Source: Vibrio porteresiae DSM 19223
GTDB lineage: Bacteria > Pseudomonadota > Gammaproteobacteria > Enterobacterales > Vibrionaceae
Length of the DNA stretch: 64,000 nt
Reading direction: 5' to 3'
Assembly: GCF_024347055.1 (NCBI RefSeq)
Contig: NZ_AP024896.1
Location: forward strand, 1,736,001 to 1,800,000
Part shown: piece after piece, positions 15,783 through 24,845 of the stretch
How positions within the stretch are numbered: position 1 is the first letter of the stretch
How the letters are laid out: each line of letters opens with the position of its first letter
Made by a program: the position numbers and the translations under genes
The notes under the pieces: generated by a model
Told to the model about the DNA's origin: nothing
Seen by the model: only the letters and a program-made list of their open reading frames with translations
Databases searched by the model: none

Positions 15783-16133
15783 CTAAAGGCCGAAACCCAC
15801 TTTAGGCAACTTACGTACTGAGCGAACACCCCATTGAGCTAAATCAGGCTTAGGTTGTCCGACATGATCACCGAGGCAGATATACCCTCTAGATAAATAA
15901 CGATAGAGGAAGTTACCGCCATCAAGAGAGCCCGTTCTATCGTCACCAAATGGCAGTTTAATCCGCTCAACTCGCAGATCAGAGGCAGCTTTAAACGCTG
16001 GATAGGCCGTTGAGTTAACTTGGTATGACCCCAGATCATTAAGCAGAGCTTTATCCGGCATTTTGGCAGTGGTACGACTAAAGATCATGACTAGACGCTT
16101 CTGTTGCTCAGATGAAACGATGATCATTTCCAT
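15783..16133 (-). CDS. Hypothetical protein, 116 residues
   Basis: I do not recognise a family. The predicted product is soluble and basic, without a signal peptide or membrane helix. It begins MEMIIVSSEQQKRLVMIFSR and has the recognisable stretches DDRTGSLDGGNFLYRYL and GYICLGDHVGQ. Composition looks like a real folded protein, and AAGGA lies about nine bases before the ATG. It stands alone between the metQ-like gene and the cellulase gene. Confidence 0.6.
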   Translation of the reverse strand: MEMIIVSSEQQKRLVMIFSRTTAKMPDKALLNDLGSYQVNSTAYPAFKAASDLRVERIKLPFGDDRTGSLDGGNFLYRYLSRGYICLGDHVGQPKPDLAQWGVRSVRKLPKVGFGL

Positions 16134-16358
16134 TTTGGCTTTCCTTTGAAAAAGGCAAGTATATCGGAACCAAGCAGCGTACCCAACTTAAAACTGAAAC
16201 AATGCGCTTCAAGAAACGATAAGAGTAAGAATACCCATCTAGAACAGAATCCATGTGGAACACATGTTGAATGAAAAATGGCCGCATCCATTAGAACGCC
16301 GCCATTTTTGCTCGGTTTCAATATGGGTTAAGGCTTTATTAAGCGCAACCCCATTCCC

Positions 16359-17744
16359 TTATTGGCACACATCACCAGTCACTGCAGAAGCGTTGCCATT
16401 ACCGTTACCAATAAATCCGATTTCCACCGTTGCGTTTGGTGCGATGCTGCCATTCCAATCCAAATTGGTTGCACTGTAAGATCCGCTTAATGTTGCTCCC
16501 CAGCTTTGGGTAATTGTGGTGCCATCGGTATATGACCAATTCACATTCCAACCATTGATGGTGCTATCACTGGTGTTAGTGATGCGAATTGCGCCTTGGA
16601 AACCGCCAGACCAGCTTGAAGTAATCACATGCTGACAAGAAGCCGTTGATGTACCGCTATCGCTGCTGTTTGAATCATCTCCAGTCGACGTACCCGAGTC
16701 ACTTCCTGTGTCACTGCTGGAGTCTGAAGAATCAGAGGAACTATCAGAACTGCTGTCACTATCACTGCTCGCTACTTCGGTTCCCCAGTTTGAGATGATG
16801 TTTTTCACATAGGTGCCTGAAGCCGTCAGATCGCTCGCCGACCAATTTCCTTCTGCACTGGCACCGGAATTGATAATAGAAGCCCCTTCACTCTTATCAC
16901 TCACCGCCCAGTTGAGGTTAGTAATGTTGTTGGTCTTCAAAAAATCCATCCAAGCATCCACACTTGACTCAGCAACACTGCCGTTACCATCGGAATTCAC
17001 CGCTCCCCATTCTGTCACCATAATCGGGATACCGTTGTTGAGTGCCGTGGTGGCTTTATCACGCAACGATTGACCATGAGTACCCGCATAAAAATGGAGA
17101 GAATAGGCAATATTCGTCCCTTCAAGTGGATCTTGAGACGCCACGTCGACATCCTGAGACCAATTTGGTGTACCGACGACAATCAAGTTGTCAGCATCAA
17201 TGGCACGAATGGCAGCGATCACATCTTCAGCGTAAGGCTTGATCACATTTGACCAACTCACTGACAGAGGTTCGTTGTAAATCTCATAAATGACGTTGTT
17301 TTGATCGCCATAAAGGGTTGCCATCTTTTGGAAGAAAGCAATTGCAGACGCCTCTTTGTCTTCACCGTGATGGGTGTGAAAATCGATAATCACGTACATA
17401 TCATTGGCAATGGCTGCGTCGATGACTTTTTCTGCGCGCGCAAGGTTGCCCGATGGGTCTTCAAGGTAAGAACCACTTTCGTCGCCACCGACCGCGACTC
17501 GAACAATGGATGATTTCCAGTCGTCTTTGAGCCATTTGACCACACTGGCGTTGTACATTTTTTCCTGACCCCAGCCAGTGTTGCTCCAAAAGAAGCTATT
17601 ACCCGCGAAGCTTGTCACTTCTCCGCCGCTAAGAATTTGATTACCACTGACCGTTAAAGCGGGGACATCTGCCAGCGCACTTCCACTGATAAGTGCCATA
17701 GCGAGCGCAAGCGCAGAGGGGGTCATTCCTGTTACTTTTTTCAT
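16359..17744 (-). CDS. Secreted GH5 endoglucanase (cellulase) with C-terminal CBM2
   Basis: An exported beta-1,4-glucanase of about 461 residues. Signal peptide at residues 1-26 (basic MKK, hydrophobic core, ALA). The GH5 catalytic domain follows (about 30-325) with the acid/base E158 in YNEPLS and the nucleophile E245 in VTEWGA, plus FHTHHGE and LHFYAGTHG. A linker of some 45 residues made almost only of Ser, Asp, Gly and Thr leads to a family 2 cellulose-binding module (about 372-461) with conserved Trp residues and a Cys at each end (CQH...VCQ). AGGGAAA precedes the ATG used. It acts outside the cell on cellulose or related glucans. Confidence 0.92.
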   Translation of the reverse strand: MKKVTGMTPSALALAMALISGSALADVPALTVSGNQILSGGEVTSFAGNSFFWSNTGWGQEKMYNASVVKWLKDDWKSSIVRVAVGGDESGSYLEDPSGNLARAEKVIDAAIANDMYVIIDFHTHHGEDKEASAIAFFQKMATLYGDQNNVIYEIYNEPLSVSWSNVIKPYAEDVIAAIRAIDADNLIVVGTPNWSQDVDVASQDPLEGTNIAYSLHFYAGTHGQSLRDKATTALNNGIPIMVTEWGAVNSDGNGSVAESSVDAWMDFLKTNNITNLNWAVSDKSEGASIINSGASAEGNWSASDLTASGTYVKNIISNWGTEVASSDSDSSSDSSSDSSDSSSDTGSDSGTSTGDDSNSSDSGTSTASCQHVITSSWSGGFQGAIRITNTSDSTINGWNVNWSYTDGTTITQSWGATLSGSYSATNLDWNGSIAPNATVEIGFIGNGNGNASAVTGDVCQ

Positions 17745-17939
17745 TTCTGTTTCCCTATATCCACACATTGGATATGCACATAGTAAAATATAAAGTCACT
17801 CGCTATGATTCACACTGCTAATGATTGGAATGGGAAAAGCATAAATGAACTAAGGCAATTTCATCGATGGGATCAAAAATCCAGTTTAACGAGAAATGAC
17901 ATGCACCTTGTTGCAAATCTGACAGTAGTATCAAGGAAA

Positions 17940-18311
17940 TTATCGAGATGCGAGAACCTCTTTAAGCATGAACATGCCGTTAAGTGCCGCAGGAAAGCCA
18001 GCATACCCCGCCATCTGGATGATAATTTCTTTTAGCTCGTTTTCTGTGACGCCTACATTCAGGGCGGCATTTAGATGTACTTTCAATTGAGGAAGACAAC
18101 TTCCCATCGCGGTAAGAGCGGCTACCGTCGCAATCTCTCTAGATCTCAAATCGAGACCTTCTCGAGAATAAATATCACCAAATGGGAAAGCGATTGTCAT
18201 TTCTGCTAGATCTGGGCAGATATCTTGTAAGCTGTTTATGACTTGATGCCCTGCTTCACCATCGATGGTATTAAGAAGTTCTAAGCCCTTTTCAAAACGT
18301 AAGTCTTTCAT
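17940..18311 (-). CDS. Carboxymuconolactone decarboxylase (AhpD-like) family protein
   Basis: A 123-residue all-helical protein of the CMD family: SREIATVAALTAMGSCLPQLKVHLNAALNVG outlines the core, followed by TENELKEIIIQMAGYAGFPAALNG. The Cys in MGSCLPQL and the His in KVHLNAAL sit where AhpD-like members have active-site residues, but there is no CxxC pair, so it resembles the gamma-CMD type more than AhpD. AAGGAA lies eight bases before the ATG. Its promoter carries a MerR-type operator, so it is probably induced by an electrophile or aldehyde sensed by the upstream MerR regulator. Confidence 0.85.
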   Translation of the reverse strand: MKDLRFEKGLELLNTIDGEAGHQVINSLQDICPDLAEMTIAFPFGDIYSREGLDLRSREIATVAALTAMGSCLPQLKVHLNAALNVGVTENELKEIIIQMAGYAGFPAALNGMFMLKEVLASR

Positions 18312-18340
18312 TGTTGGTTCCTTTCGATTAAAGAACCACT

Positions 18341-18371
18341 AGGTTACTAGTTAGAGTTCACTCTAAGTCAA
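18341..18371 (-). promoter_or_regulatory. MerR-type promoter with 19-bp spacer and centred dyad
   Basis: On the minus strand, -35 TTGACT and -10 TAACCT are separated by 19 bp, the over-long spacing that MerR regulators correct. A perfect dyad TTAGAGT-GA-ACTCTAA (18351-18366) lies in the spacer, like the NmlR/AdhR operators (CTTGGAGT...ACTCCAAG type). It overlaps the end of the merR gene and faces the CMD gene 30 bp away. Confidence 0.75.
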
Positions 18372-18724
18372 GCCACTTTATTTTCTCGATATAAATCGAT
18401 CTTCTGATCCAAAGCGGCCAGTAATATCTTTTGCCGTTCTATGTGTAACAACAAGGCTTCACGATGCTCTTCTAACAGCGATTGGCGAGCATGAACGGTT
18501 TGGCTTCCTTCGGCACGAAGGGTGGCATAACGCAAAATCCCCTCTAATGGCATTCCTGTTTCTTTAAGCTTAAGGACAAATTCAACCCATGCTAAATCTC
18601 GTTCCGTGTAAACACGATGCCCGCTCTTGCTACGTTGAACATTACGGAGCAAGCCGATTTTTTCATAATAGCGAAGCGTATGAGCACTAAGGCCAGTGAC
18701 GGAAGAAAACTGCTGCATATTCAT
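18368..18724 (-). CDS. MerR-family regulator, NmlR/AdhR-like
   Basis: A 118-residue MerR protein: winged helix FSSVTGLSAHTLRYYEKIGLL (residues about 6-26), the wing HRVYTERDLAWVEFV, then a long dimerisation helix (about 75-110). It has no cysteine at all, so metal sensing through Cys, and the single-Cys thiol switch of NmlR, are excluded; a small organic ligand is more likely. Its start overlaps the TSUP stop by four bases (ATGA), so the two are co-translated. The likely target is the CMD promoter immediately downstream. Confidence 0.9.
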   Translation of the reverse strand: MNMQQFSSVTGLSAHTLRYYEKIGLLRNVQRSKSGHRVYTERDLAWVEFVLKLKETGMPLEGILRYATLRAEGSQTVHARQSLLEEHREALLLHIERQKILLAALDQKIDLYRENKVA

Positions 18725-19557
18725 AAGAAAGCCAAATCCTGTATTGGGAATTGTTCGTAGATCAATTTCAATGTCATCGCTAACGTGACCGTGATAAATA
18801 CGGGGCGAACCAAGCGATGTCCATGGGACATCACCAAGCGACTTCCGGCAAGAGAGCCAATGATCTGTCCGATGCCCATTACGATACCAAGAACATAGTC
18901 TACATGTCCCAAATAGATGAAAAGAACCAACGAGATAACATTGCCAGTTAAGTTAAGCGGCTTAGTCATCATCGAAGCGCCTTTGGCGGTATAACCAAGC
19001 AAAGCAATAAAGGCAACCATCCAAAGAGAACCTGTGCCTGGACCAAAGAAGCCATTATAAAAACCCAAGAGCAATCCCCCCAAACACATAAAGAGGCTGA
19101 GCGACATTTTGGGTTCACTGGCTTGATTCTTCTTAAGTTGCCCAGAAAAGATGGAGTAGATGGTGATTAAAATCATCAGTGCTGGAATCAATGCTTCGAG
19201 TAACGCCTTGTCCAAAGCATCCACGGCAAAGGTACCTATGATTGCGCCAAGGCTAGTAAAGGCTATCCCTAAGCCCAATTTTTGCGGATTGATTTGTTGA
19301 TGAAGTAGAAAAGAGAGCGACGTAGTGGATTCCCCAATCACCGCCTGAAATCGGTTGGTTCCAAGTGCCAACATCGGTGGCAATCCACAAAATAACAGAC
19401 AAGGCACAGTCAATAGACCACCGCCACCAGCAATGGCGTCAATAATGGCTGCGATGACCGCCACAATAAAAAGAAAGGCATAGATATCAAAAGATAAGGT
19501 AAACAGCTCGCTCACGTGATTCATCCCAAGGTCAGTAAAGTGAGCCATTTGTAACAT
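18721..19557 (-). CDS. TSUP (TauE/SafE) family membrane transporter
   Basis: A protein of up to 278 residues with about eight transmembrane helices in two repeats. The first repeat carries AAIIDAIAGGGGLLTVPCLL and LALGTNRFQAVIGES, the second GFYNGFFGPGTGSLWM and LNLTGNVISLVLF, both diagnostic of TSUP proteins that export sulfite, sulfoacetate or similar organosulfur anions. Possible starts are residue 1, 4 or 12; none has a strong ribosome binding site. It is followed without a gap by the MerR gene and is divergent from a LysR gene, the likely regulator. Substrate not known. Confidence 0.88.
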   Translation of the reverse strand: MLQMAHFTDLGMNHVSELFTLSFDIYAFLFIVAVIAAIIDAIAGGGGLLTVPCLLFCGLPPMLALGTNRFQAVIGESTTSLSFLLHQQINPQKLGLGIAFTSLGAIIGTFAVDALDKALLEALIPALMILITIYSIFSGQLKKNQASEPKMSLSLFMCLGGLLLGFYNGFFGPGTGSLWMVAFIALLGYTAKGASMMTKPLNLTGNVISLVLFIYLGHVDYVLGIVMGIGQIIGSLAGSRLVMSHGHRLVRPVFITVTLAMTLKLIYEQFPIQDLAFL

Positions 19558-19613
19558 GGGCTAACATGTAGTTAAATTAAGCATAATTAACTTATACATT
19601 AAGGAAATGGTTA

Positions 19614-20525
19614 ATGCTTAACTCACAGGAAGTGGCATTTTTTATTACCATAGCTTCTAGCTCATCCCTAGCGGCAGCGGCGCGAAAAATGAATGTGACC
19701 CCGCCGAGCGTTTCACAGCGCCTACAACATATTGAGCAAAAACTTGGGGTAACGTTAGTCGAGCGCAGCGCTCGCTCCATCGCCTTAACCGCTGAAGGAG
19801 AACTGCTCGCCACGCGAGGAAAAACTCTATTAGCAGGGTTTGATGCTCTTTATGACGACCTTGCTCATCATAAAGAATCCCTTTCCGGTAAGTTAAGAAT
19901 TGATGGACCGTTTGGTTTAGGTATGAAGCACGTTGGCTTGATTATCGGCGAATTCCAACAGCTTTATCCTGAACTGGAAATCGAGCTGAATTTATCCGAG
20001 TCACCGCGATGGGATGCGATCAATAGCCCCGACATTTTGCTCTACATCGGCCATTTAAAAGATTCGTCATTAAGGCGAGTGGTGTTAGTGAAAAACCGGC
20101 GTCTATTGTTGGCGGCACCTCACTATTTGGCCTCAGCGCCGCCCCTCAATCATCCGGAAGATCTGACCAACCATCGCTGTATTGCGCTTAGAGAAAATCA
20201 GGAAGATGCCACTTTATGGCGTTTTACCCACCATGCCACAGGTGAAGAGAGCAATATTCGTATTCGACCCTGCTTAGCCAGTAATGTGGGACACATCATT
20301 CGTGAATGGGCGGTTCAGGGACTAGGCATTATTCAACGTTCGCGCTGGGATGTGACCGAAGAGCTACGTCAAGAGTCGTTGGTTGAACTGCTTCCTGAGT
20401 ATCAATTTGCAAGCGCCGACATTGTTGCGCTCTTAGCTAATGAAGAAAAATTACGTCCGCAGAAAGTGAATTTGTTTCTCGACTATCTCAAAACTCGCCT
20501 TAACCAACTGATCACGGCAAAATAA
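19614..20525 (+). CDS. LysR-family transcriptional regulator
   Basis: A 303-residue LysR protein with the winged helix in residues 4-62 (LAAAARKMNVTPPSVSQRLQHIEQ) and an effector domain beginning GKLRIDGPFGLGMKHVG. AAGGA sits eight bases before the ATG; an earlier ATG at 19607 is out of frame. The TSUP-MerR unit is divergent, 56 bp away, and is the natural target. The inducer is unknown. Confidence 0.9.
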   Translation: MLNSQEVAFFITIASSSSLAAAARKMNVTPPSVSQRLQHIEQKLGVTLVERSARSIALTAEGELLATRGKTLLAGFDALYDDLAHHKESLSGKLRIDGPFGLGMKHVGLIIGEFQQLYPELEIELNLSESPRWDAINSPDILLYIGHLKDSSLRRVVLVKNRRLLLAAPHYLASAPPLNHPEDLTNHRCIALRENQEDATLWRFTHHATGEESNIRIRPCLASNVGHIIREWAVQGLGIIQRSRWDVTEELRQESLVELLPEYQFASADIVALLANEEKLRPQKVNLFLDYLKTRLNQLITAK

Positions 20526-20659
20526 AAGTTTAGCGTATGCTCTTTAGGTAACTGGCTTATTTGCCAAGATTTTTTGTTCAACAAAGTCAAATTTTTGAGC
20601 GTGTTACCCACTTAGGTTTATGCAATACTCACGGGTAATACACCCTATTCGAGGTTTTT

Positions 20660-21481
20660 ATGTACGATAACGCCCTCTCTGACTATATCGACCACCAAAC
20701 CATTGGTGTGGTCAGTAGCTATCAACAAGATGATATCGCGCTGCATATCGCGTTAGTGGATGTGTTGGATGACCACAGGCTTAAGCTTACTTTTCACCAC
20801 GGCCATCAGCTCACACCCGATCATTTAGTCACCATCCATTTGGACAATCGTACTGGTATTTCCGAATACGATGCAGAACTGAAAGTGTATCGTACCTCAT
20901 TTAAAGGCAAGGTGATTCACTGTGCCGATAACAGTGTCTGGGTTGAAGCATTAGAATACCAAGTGTTTTATGGCATCTCGGTGGTCAAAGAGTATCGTCA
21001 TCCTAACTATCAATATCCTGAAGATGACCGACCTGAGCGTCCTTTACCGGTAACCCCGCTGACCTCTTTGGCAGATATCGATCTGGAAGAGAAAGAGAAT
21101 AAATTGGGCGTGTTGGTCACGAGAGCGCCGAATCAACCACACACCACCGTGATGGCGTTTCTCTCAAGTGTCGAAGATGACGTGTTTTTCATTACCTTTA
21201 AAGGCACCTTCAAACAGAAGTTGCTTGCCAGAGACAGACAATGTCACTTCGCGATTGACAGTCGCGCGACGTTTACCTTCGATAATGCGATTGAGTGGAA
21301 CTACAGCTTGTTAGCCGGTGATGTCTACCAAGTGCCTCACGCACATCCTCTTTTTCAACCAATCAAAGAGTTGTTCATCGCAAAAAATCCTTGGGAGATG
21401 GGCTTTTTTAGCCATCCTGCAGTGGAAATGTTCCACTTCAAATCACGCCACCTAGTGTGCCCGAAACAAGGCTTAGTTTGA
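20660..21481 (+). CDS. Hypothetical protein with C-terminal FMN-binding split-barrel-like domain
   Basis: A 273-residue soluble protein. The C-terminal half (about 140-273; LEEKENKLGVLVTRAP, DDVFFITFKGTFKQKLLARDRQCHFAID in outline, WNYSLLAGDVYQV, HPAVEMFHFKSRHLV) has the strand order of pyridoxamine-5'-phosphate-oxidase-like split barrels. The N-terminal half (about 1-130) is another beta-rich domain, perhaps barrel-like, that I do not recognise. GAGG precedes the ATG. No neighbour suggests a pathway. A flavin- or heme-binding role is possible but unproved. Confidence 0.6.
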   Translation: MYDNALSDYIDHQTIGVVSSYQQDDIALHIALVDVLDDHRLKLTFHHGHQLTPDHLVTIHLDNRTGISEYDAELKVYRTSFKGKVIHCADNSVWVEALEYQVFYGISVVKEYRHPNYQYPEDDRPERPLPVTPLTSLADIDLEEKENKLGVLVTRAPNQPHTTVMAFLSSVEDDVFFITFKGTFKQKLLARDRQCHFAIDSRATFTFDNAIEWNYSLLAGDVYQVPHAHPLFQPIKELFIAKNPWEMGFFSHPAVEMFHFKSRHLVCPKQGLV

Positions 21482-21558
21482 TAACAGTAGTTTGATAGCA
21501 GTAGTGATGTGTAAGCGAGGCTACTGGCCGCATAGCAAAGAGACATGGAACACAAGAT

Positions 21559-21592
21559 AAAAAAAGCTCGGTGACAAAGAGGTCACCGAGCG
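21559..21592 (-). terminator. Rho-independent terminator (minus strand)
   Basis: Stem GCTCGGTGAC/GTCACCGAGC with a 7-base loop; on the minus strand a T-run follows. It would end transcription from the DUF3820 gene, and it lies 85 bp after the split-barrel gene. Confidence 0.8.
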
Positions 21593-21744
21593 ATGTATCA
21601 ATATTCGTTTCACTGAAGATACGGGAAAGATATTCTTATTAACGAGTTAAAGAGTCAATTAGATCAATAGCAAAACCTGTTGCATATTTAAGACTCTTAT
21701 ATAAGTTTATGCTCAATAAGCCTCCGCTTAAAAATGCGTTGCAT

Positions 21745-21960
21745 TCACATCCGTTTAAGCGGCTTAACGACACTGTCTAACCCTTCAATTTTTAGCGCCA
21801 AACAGAGCTGCAACAACTCGCCAAGCTCCCCCTCAGGAAACCCTTTTTTATCGAACCAAAGCAAATACGCCTCAGGTAAATCAATTAAGTAGCGCCCTGC
21901 ATATTTACCAAATGGCATCTGCATGCGCGCTAATTTCAGTATGTGTTCTTTATCTAACAT
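21745..21960 (-). CDS. DUF3820 family protein
   Basis: A 71-residue protein with the family signature MQMPFGKYAGRYLIDLPEAYLLWF and a C-terminal helix, ending LKRM. DUF3820 includes a Pseudomonas protein described as a quorum-sensing-regulated virulence factor; the molecular role is unknown. It is located 31 bp after the threonine-aldolase-like gene, in the same direction, and is probably co-transcribed with it. Confidence 0.82.
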   Translation of the reverse strand: MLDKEHILKLARMQMPFGKYAGRYLIDLPEAYLLWFDKKGFPEGELGELLQLCLALKIEGLDSVVKPLKRM

Positions 21961-21991
21961 AATTTATCTCAGCAGCACACCAACGTGGTCG

Positions 21992-23071
21992 TTAAGCATG
22001 CACATGATCATTGACCCATTCGAGTATTTCAATCAAGTCGTGATCGGTCATGGTCAAGAGTCGGTCACCAACATACCACTCAATAAAACTGCGATCCGGC
22101 TGCGGCGCACTTTGTGGATGTCCTAACCAGATACCTAAATCCGTTGCCATTTTATCGCGCAGCAAATTCGCTTTTTCAACACTTACTGGCAGATACCAAT
22201 GCAGCATATTCGCTTGTGGCTGTTTAGGGTTTAACTCAAAGTCCTCATAATCATTGAAGATCTGATAGATATGTTGAGTACGTTCAAACAATGCCGGCAT
22301 CTGCGCCAGCCTTTGATCAAACTGCATCGCGGCGGAAATGACATAAGGAGTGCGATGGAACACATTACCCCCTTGGCGACGAAACCACATTTTGGCCTTA
22401 TTAATCAGCGCTTGACTGCCCACCAGCACAGAACCACCCAGGCCATTTACACCTTTATAAAGTGAGACATAAACCGAATCAAAACCACGCGCAATTTCAG
22501 CATAACTACGCTGATAAAATGCAGCCGCTTCCCACAGGCGAGCGCCATCCATATGCAGATGGATATTGTGATCATGACAATGCTGTTTAATCTCTTGCAA
22601 TCCCGTCCAGCCAGGGAGCTGACCACCCAGTTCGCGCATCGGTAACTCATAAACCGCTGCTGCAATTTCATCTGGCCACGCTTTCAAATCTTGCACTTTC
22701 CACGGACGATGGCGATCTCCAACGGGCAATACGTTAAATCGATTTTGTAACTGATAACCTTGACCTTCATGGCGAGTGATATGACAGGTATCGTGCAAAG
22801 CGACATTGCGGCAACGTCGCTCATCACAGGCAATTTGCAATACCGTGGGCTGCGTCATCGTGCCAGAAATAACAAAGACTGCCGCTTCGAATCCGAGTAA
22901 ATCCGCAATCTTTTTCTCAAACTGGGCAATGGTCTCACCTTCGCCATAACTGTCATGATCGGCATGATGCAACTCACTCCACTTCGCCATTTGCGTAAAT
23001 AGCTCTGCGGGGGTTAACTCACGGTTACCAGAGAGAAAAGTGTGGCAATGCTTACGTAAATCTGTCGCCAT
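21992..23071 (-). CDS. Threonine aldolase / beta-eliminating lyase family PLP enzyme
   Basis: A fold-type I PLP enzyme of about 359 residues. It carries DHDSYGEGETIAQFEKKIADLLG, FVISGTMTQPTVLQ, HLHMDGARLWEAAAFY (PLP aspartate) and the Schiff-base lysine in SLYKGVNGLGGSVLVG, all typical of low-specificity threonine aldolase-like proteins. The sequence is diverged from LtaE (TDT...GD start replaced by HHADHDSYGEGE), so the substrate may differ. Of two ATGs six bases apart, the second has AAAGGA at better spacing. It is followed by the DUF3820 gene. Confidence 0.85.
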   Translation of the reverse strand: MATDLRKHCHTFLSGNRELTPAELFTQMAKWSELHHADHDSYGEGETIAQFEKKIADLLGFEAAVFVISGTMTQPTVLQIACDERRCRNVALHDTCHITRHEGQGYQLQNRFNVLPVGDRHRPWKVQDLKAWPDEIAAAVYELPMRELGGQLPGWTGLQEIKQHCHDHNIHLHMDGARLWEAAAFYQRSYAEIARGFDSVYVSLYKGVNGLGGSVLVGSQALINKAKMWFRRQGGNVFHRTPYVISAAMQFDQRLAQMPALFERTQHIYQIFNDYEDFELNPKQPQANMLHWYLPVSVEKANLLRDKMATDLGIWLGHPQSAPQPDRSFIEWYVGDRLLTMTDHDLIEILEWVNDHVHA

Positions 23072-23396
23072 TTTCATTATCCTTTGCGGCCTATTTTTCG
23101 TTATTTGAGTCAGCGTTGAGCTCGAGACTCTTAGTTTTTTATCATCTAAATGGAATTATAGTCGCTTGTTTTTTAGTAGATTACTACTCACAATCTTGCA
23201 AACTAAGTCTTGAAAGCGATGACATCGATAGCCCTTTGCATCATTGATTGCTACTATACGCGCTCAAAACCTGACTAATTCAATAAGATATTGTTCTCAA
23301 GTTAACATTGGTGCGGCTCTCAAGCATAGATAACAAAGCAAAAAGCCAATCACACTGACAACAATAGAAACACTTTACACTGGCAATAGAACCTGA
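23072..23396. other. 325-bp intergenic region between divergent genes
   Basis: Holds the promoters of the aldolase-like gene and the MATE gene. I see no convincing operator, small gene or terminator. Confidence 0.4.
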
Positions 23397-24734
23397 ATGC
23401 AAACATCTTCCTCACCACTCTCTCTTGGCCGACAACTGTTTAACATGACTTGGCCAATGATGTTCGGCGTGCTCTCTTTAATGAGCTTCCAGCTCGTAGA
23501 CAGTGCGTTTATCGGACAACTCGGTATTCTTCCCTTGGCGGCTCAAGGATTTACCATGCCAATTCAAATGATCATTATTGGTCTGCAAGTTGGATTGGGT
23601 ATCGCCACCACAGCTGTGATTGCGAAAGCGATCGGCGCGGGTAAAACCGAATACGCCAAGCAACTGGGTGGTTTAGTCATTGTCATGGGCAGTGTCGGGG
23701 TCGCGCTGTTTGGCGTGCTTATCTATCTGTTACGTCACGTGATTTTGAACTTACTTGATGCTCCCGCATCAGTATTGCCGATCATCGACACTTACTGGAT
23801 ATGGTGGCTGGCGAGCTCTTGGGTTGGCGCATTGTTGTACTTTTTGTACAGCGTCTGTCGTGCTAACGGCAATACCATGTTACCCGGTTCGATGATGATG
23901 GTAACCAGTGTACTCAACCTTATCCTTGATCCCCTGTTTATTTTTACCTTTGATATGGGGATTAATGGTGCCGCGATTGCTACCGCTATCGCTTTTGGTT
24001 TGGGAGTGCTTTATGTCGCCCCGAAAGTCTCGGCGCGCCATTGGATGAGTTTTGACTGGCGTGACCTCAATATCGCTCACAGCATCGCGGACATCGCCCA
24101 TATTATGGGGCCAGCGATGCTGAGCCAGTTGTTGCCACCTGTGTCATCGATGTTGGCGACTAAACTGCTCGCCTCTTTTGGTACTGAAGCCGTCGCAGCA
24201 TGGGCACTTGGCTCCCGTTATGAGTTTTTCTCAATTGTGGCCGTATTAGCCCTCACGATGTCGATGCCCCCTATGGTGGGACGCCTGCTTGGTGGTCGTA
24301 AACTCGATGACATTCGTGCCTTAGTGACCATCGCGGTGAAATTCATTTTCGTCTTTCAGTTAGTGATTGCCCTACTCTCTTTCTTATTGGCAACACCACT
24401 AACCCATCTGATGGCAAGCGAAACAGAAGTACGTAAAATCCTCTACACACATCTCACCATTGTGCCATTTAGCTTGGGCTTACTGGGTATTTGTATGTTG
24501 ATGGTTTCCGTCAATAACGCTTTAGGTAAATCCTATGTCGCCTTGCTTATTTCTGCATTGCGTTTATTTGCCTTCTTCCTTCCTTGCTTATGGTTAGGCG
24601 CAGAAATCGGTGGGTTGCATGGCCTGTTTGTTGGCGCTTTAGGCGGTAACGTGCTCGCCGGTATTTGCGCTTACGCCATTTATCGTCGGACATTACACGG
24701 CATTATCCAGCGTGAAGAAAACGCAACAGAATAG
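23397..24734 (+). CDS. MATE-family multidrug efflux transporter
   Basis: A 445-residue membrane protein with about twelve helices in two homologous bundles. The N-terminus (FNMTWPMMFGVLSLMSFQLVDSAFIGQLG) matches the MATE pattern, and the second bundle begins near MGPAMLSQLLPPVSSMLATKLL. Members expel cationic drugs or metabolites in exchange for Na+ or H+. No ribosome binding site stands out. It is convergent with aroG and shares a bidirectional terminator with it. Drug range cannot be told from the sequence. Confidence 0.9.
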   Translation: MQTSSSPLSLGRQLFNMTWPMMFGVLSLMSFQLVDSAFIGQLGILPLAAQGFTMPIQMIIIGLQVGLGIATTAVIAKAIGAGKTEYAKQLGGLVIVMGSVGVALFGVLIYLLRHVILNLLDAPASVLPIIDTYWIWWLASSWVGALLYFLYSVCRANGNTMLPGSMMMVTSVLNLILDPLFIFTFDMGINGAAIATAIAFGLGVLYVAPKVSARHWMSFDWRDLNIAHSIADIAHIMGPAMLSQLLPPVSSMLATKLLASFGTEAVAAWALGSRYEFFSIVAVLALTMSMPPMVGRLLGGRKLDDIRALVTIAVKFIFVFQLVIALLSFLLATPLTHLMASETEVRKILYTHLTIVPFSLGLLGICMLMVSVNNALGKSYVALLISALRLFAFFLPCLWLGAEIGGLHGLFVGALGGNVLAGICAYAIYRRTLHGIIQREENATE

Positions 24735-24782
24735 TCTTACTCGTGAACATTCCAGTAATAACAAGTAATCGCAAGGAATAAC

Positions 24783-24817
24783 AAAAGGGCTTAGCCACGA
24801 AATGGCTAAGCCCTTTT
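24783..24817. terminator. Bidirectional rho-independent terminator
   Basis: Stem AAAAGGGCTTAGCC/GGCTAAGCCCTTTT with a 7-base loop between the convergent MATE and aroG genes. Confidence 0.92.
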
Positions 24818-24845
24818 ACTTGGAGTTCAATTTACTTACACAAGA

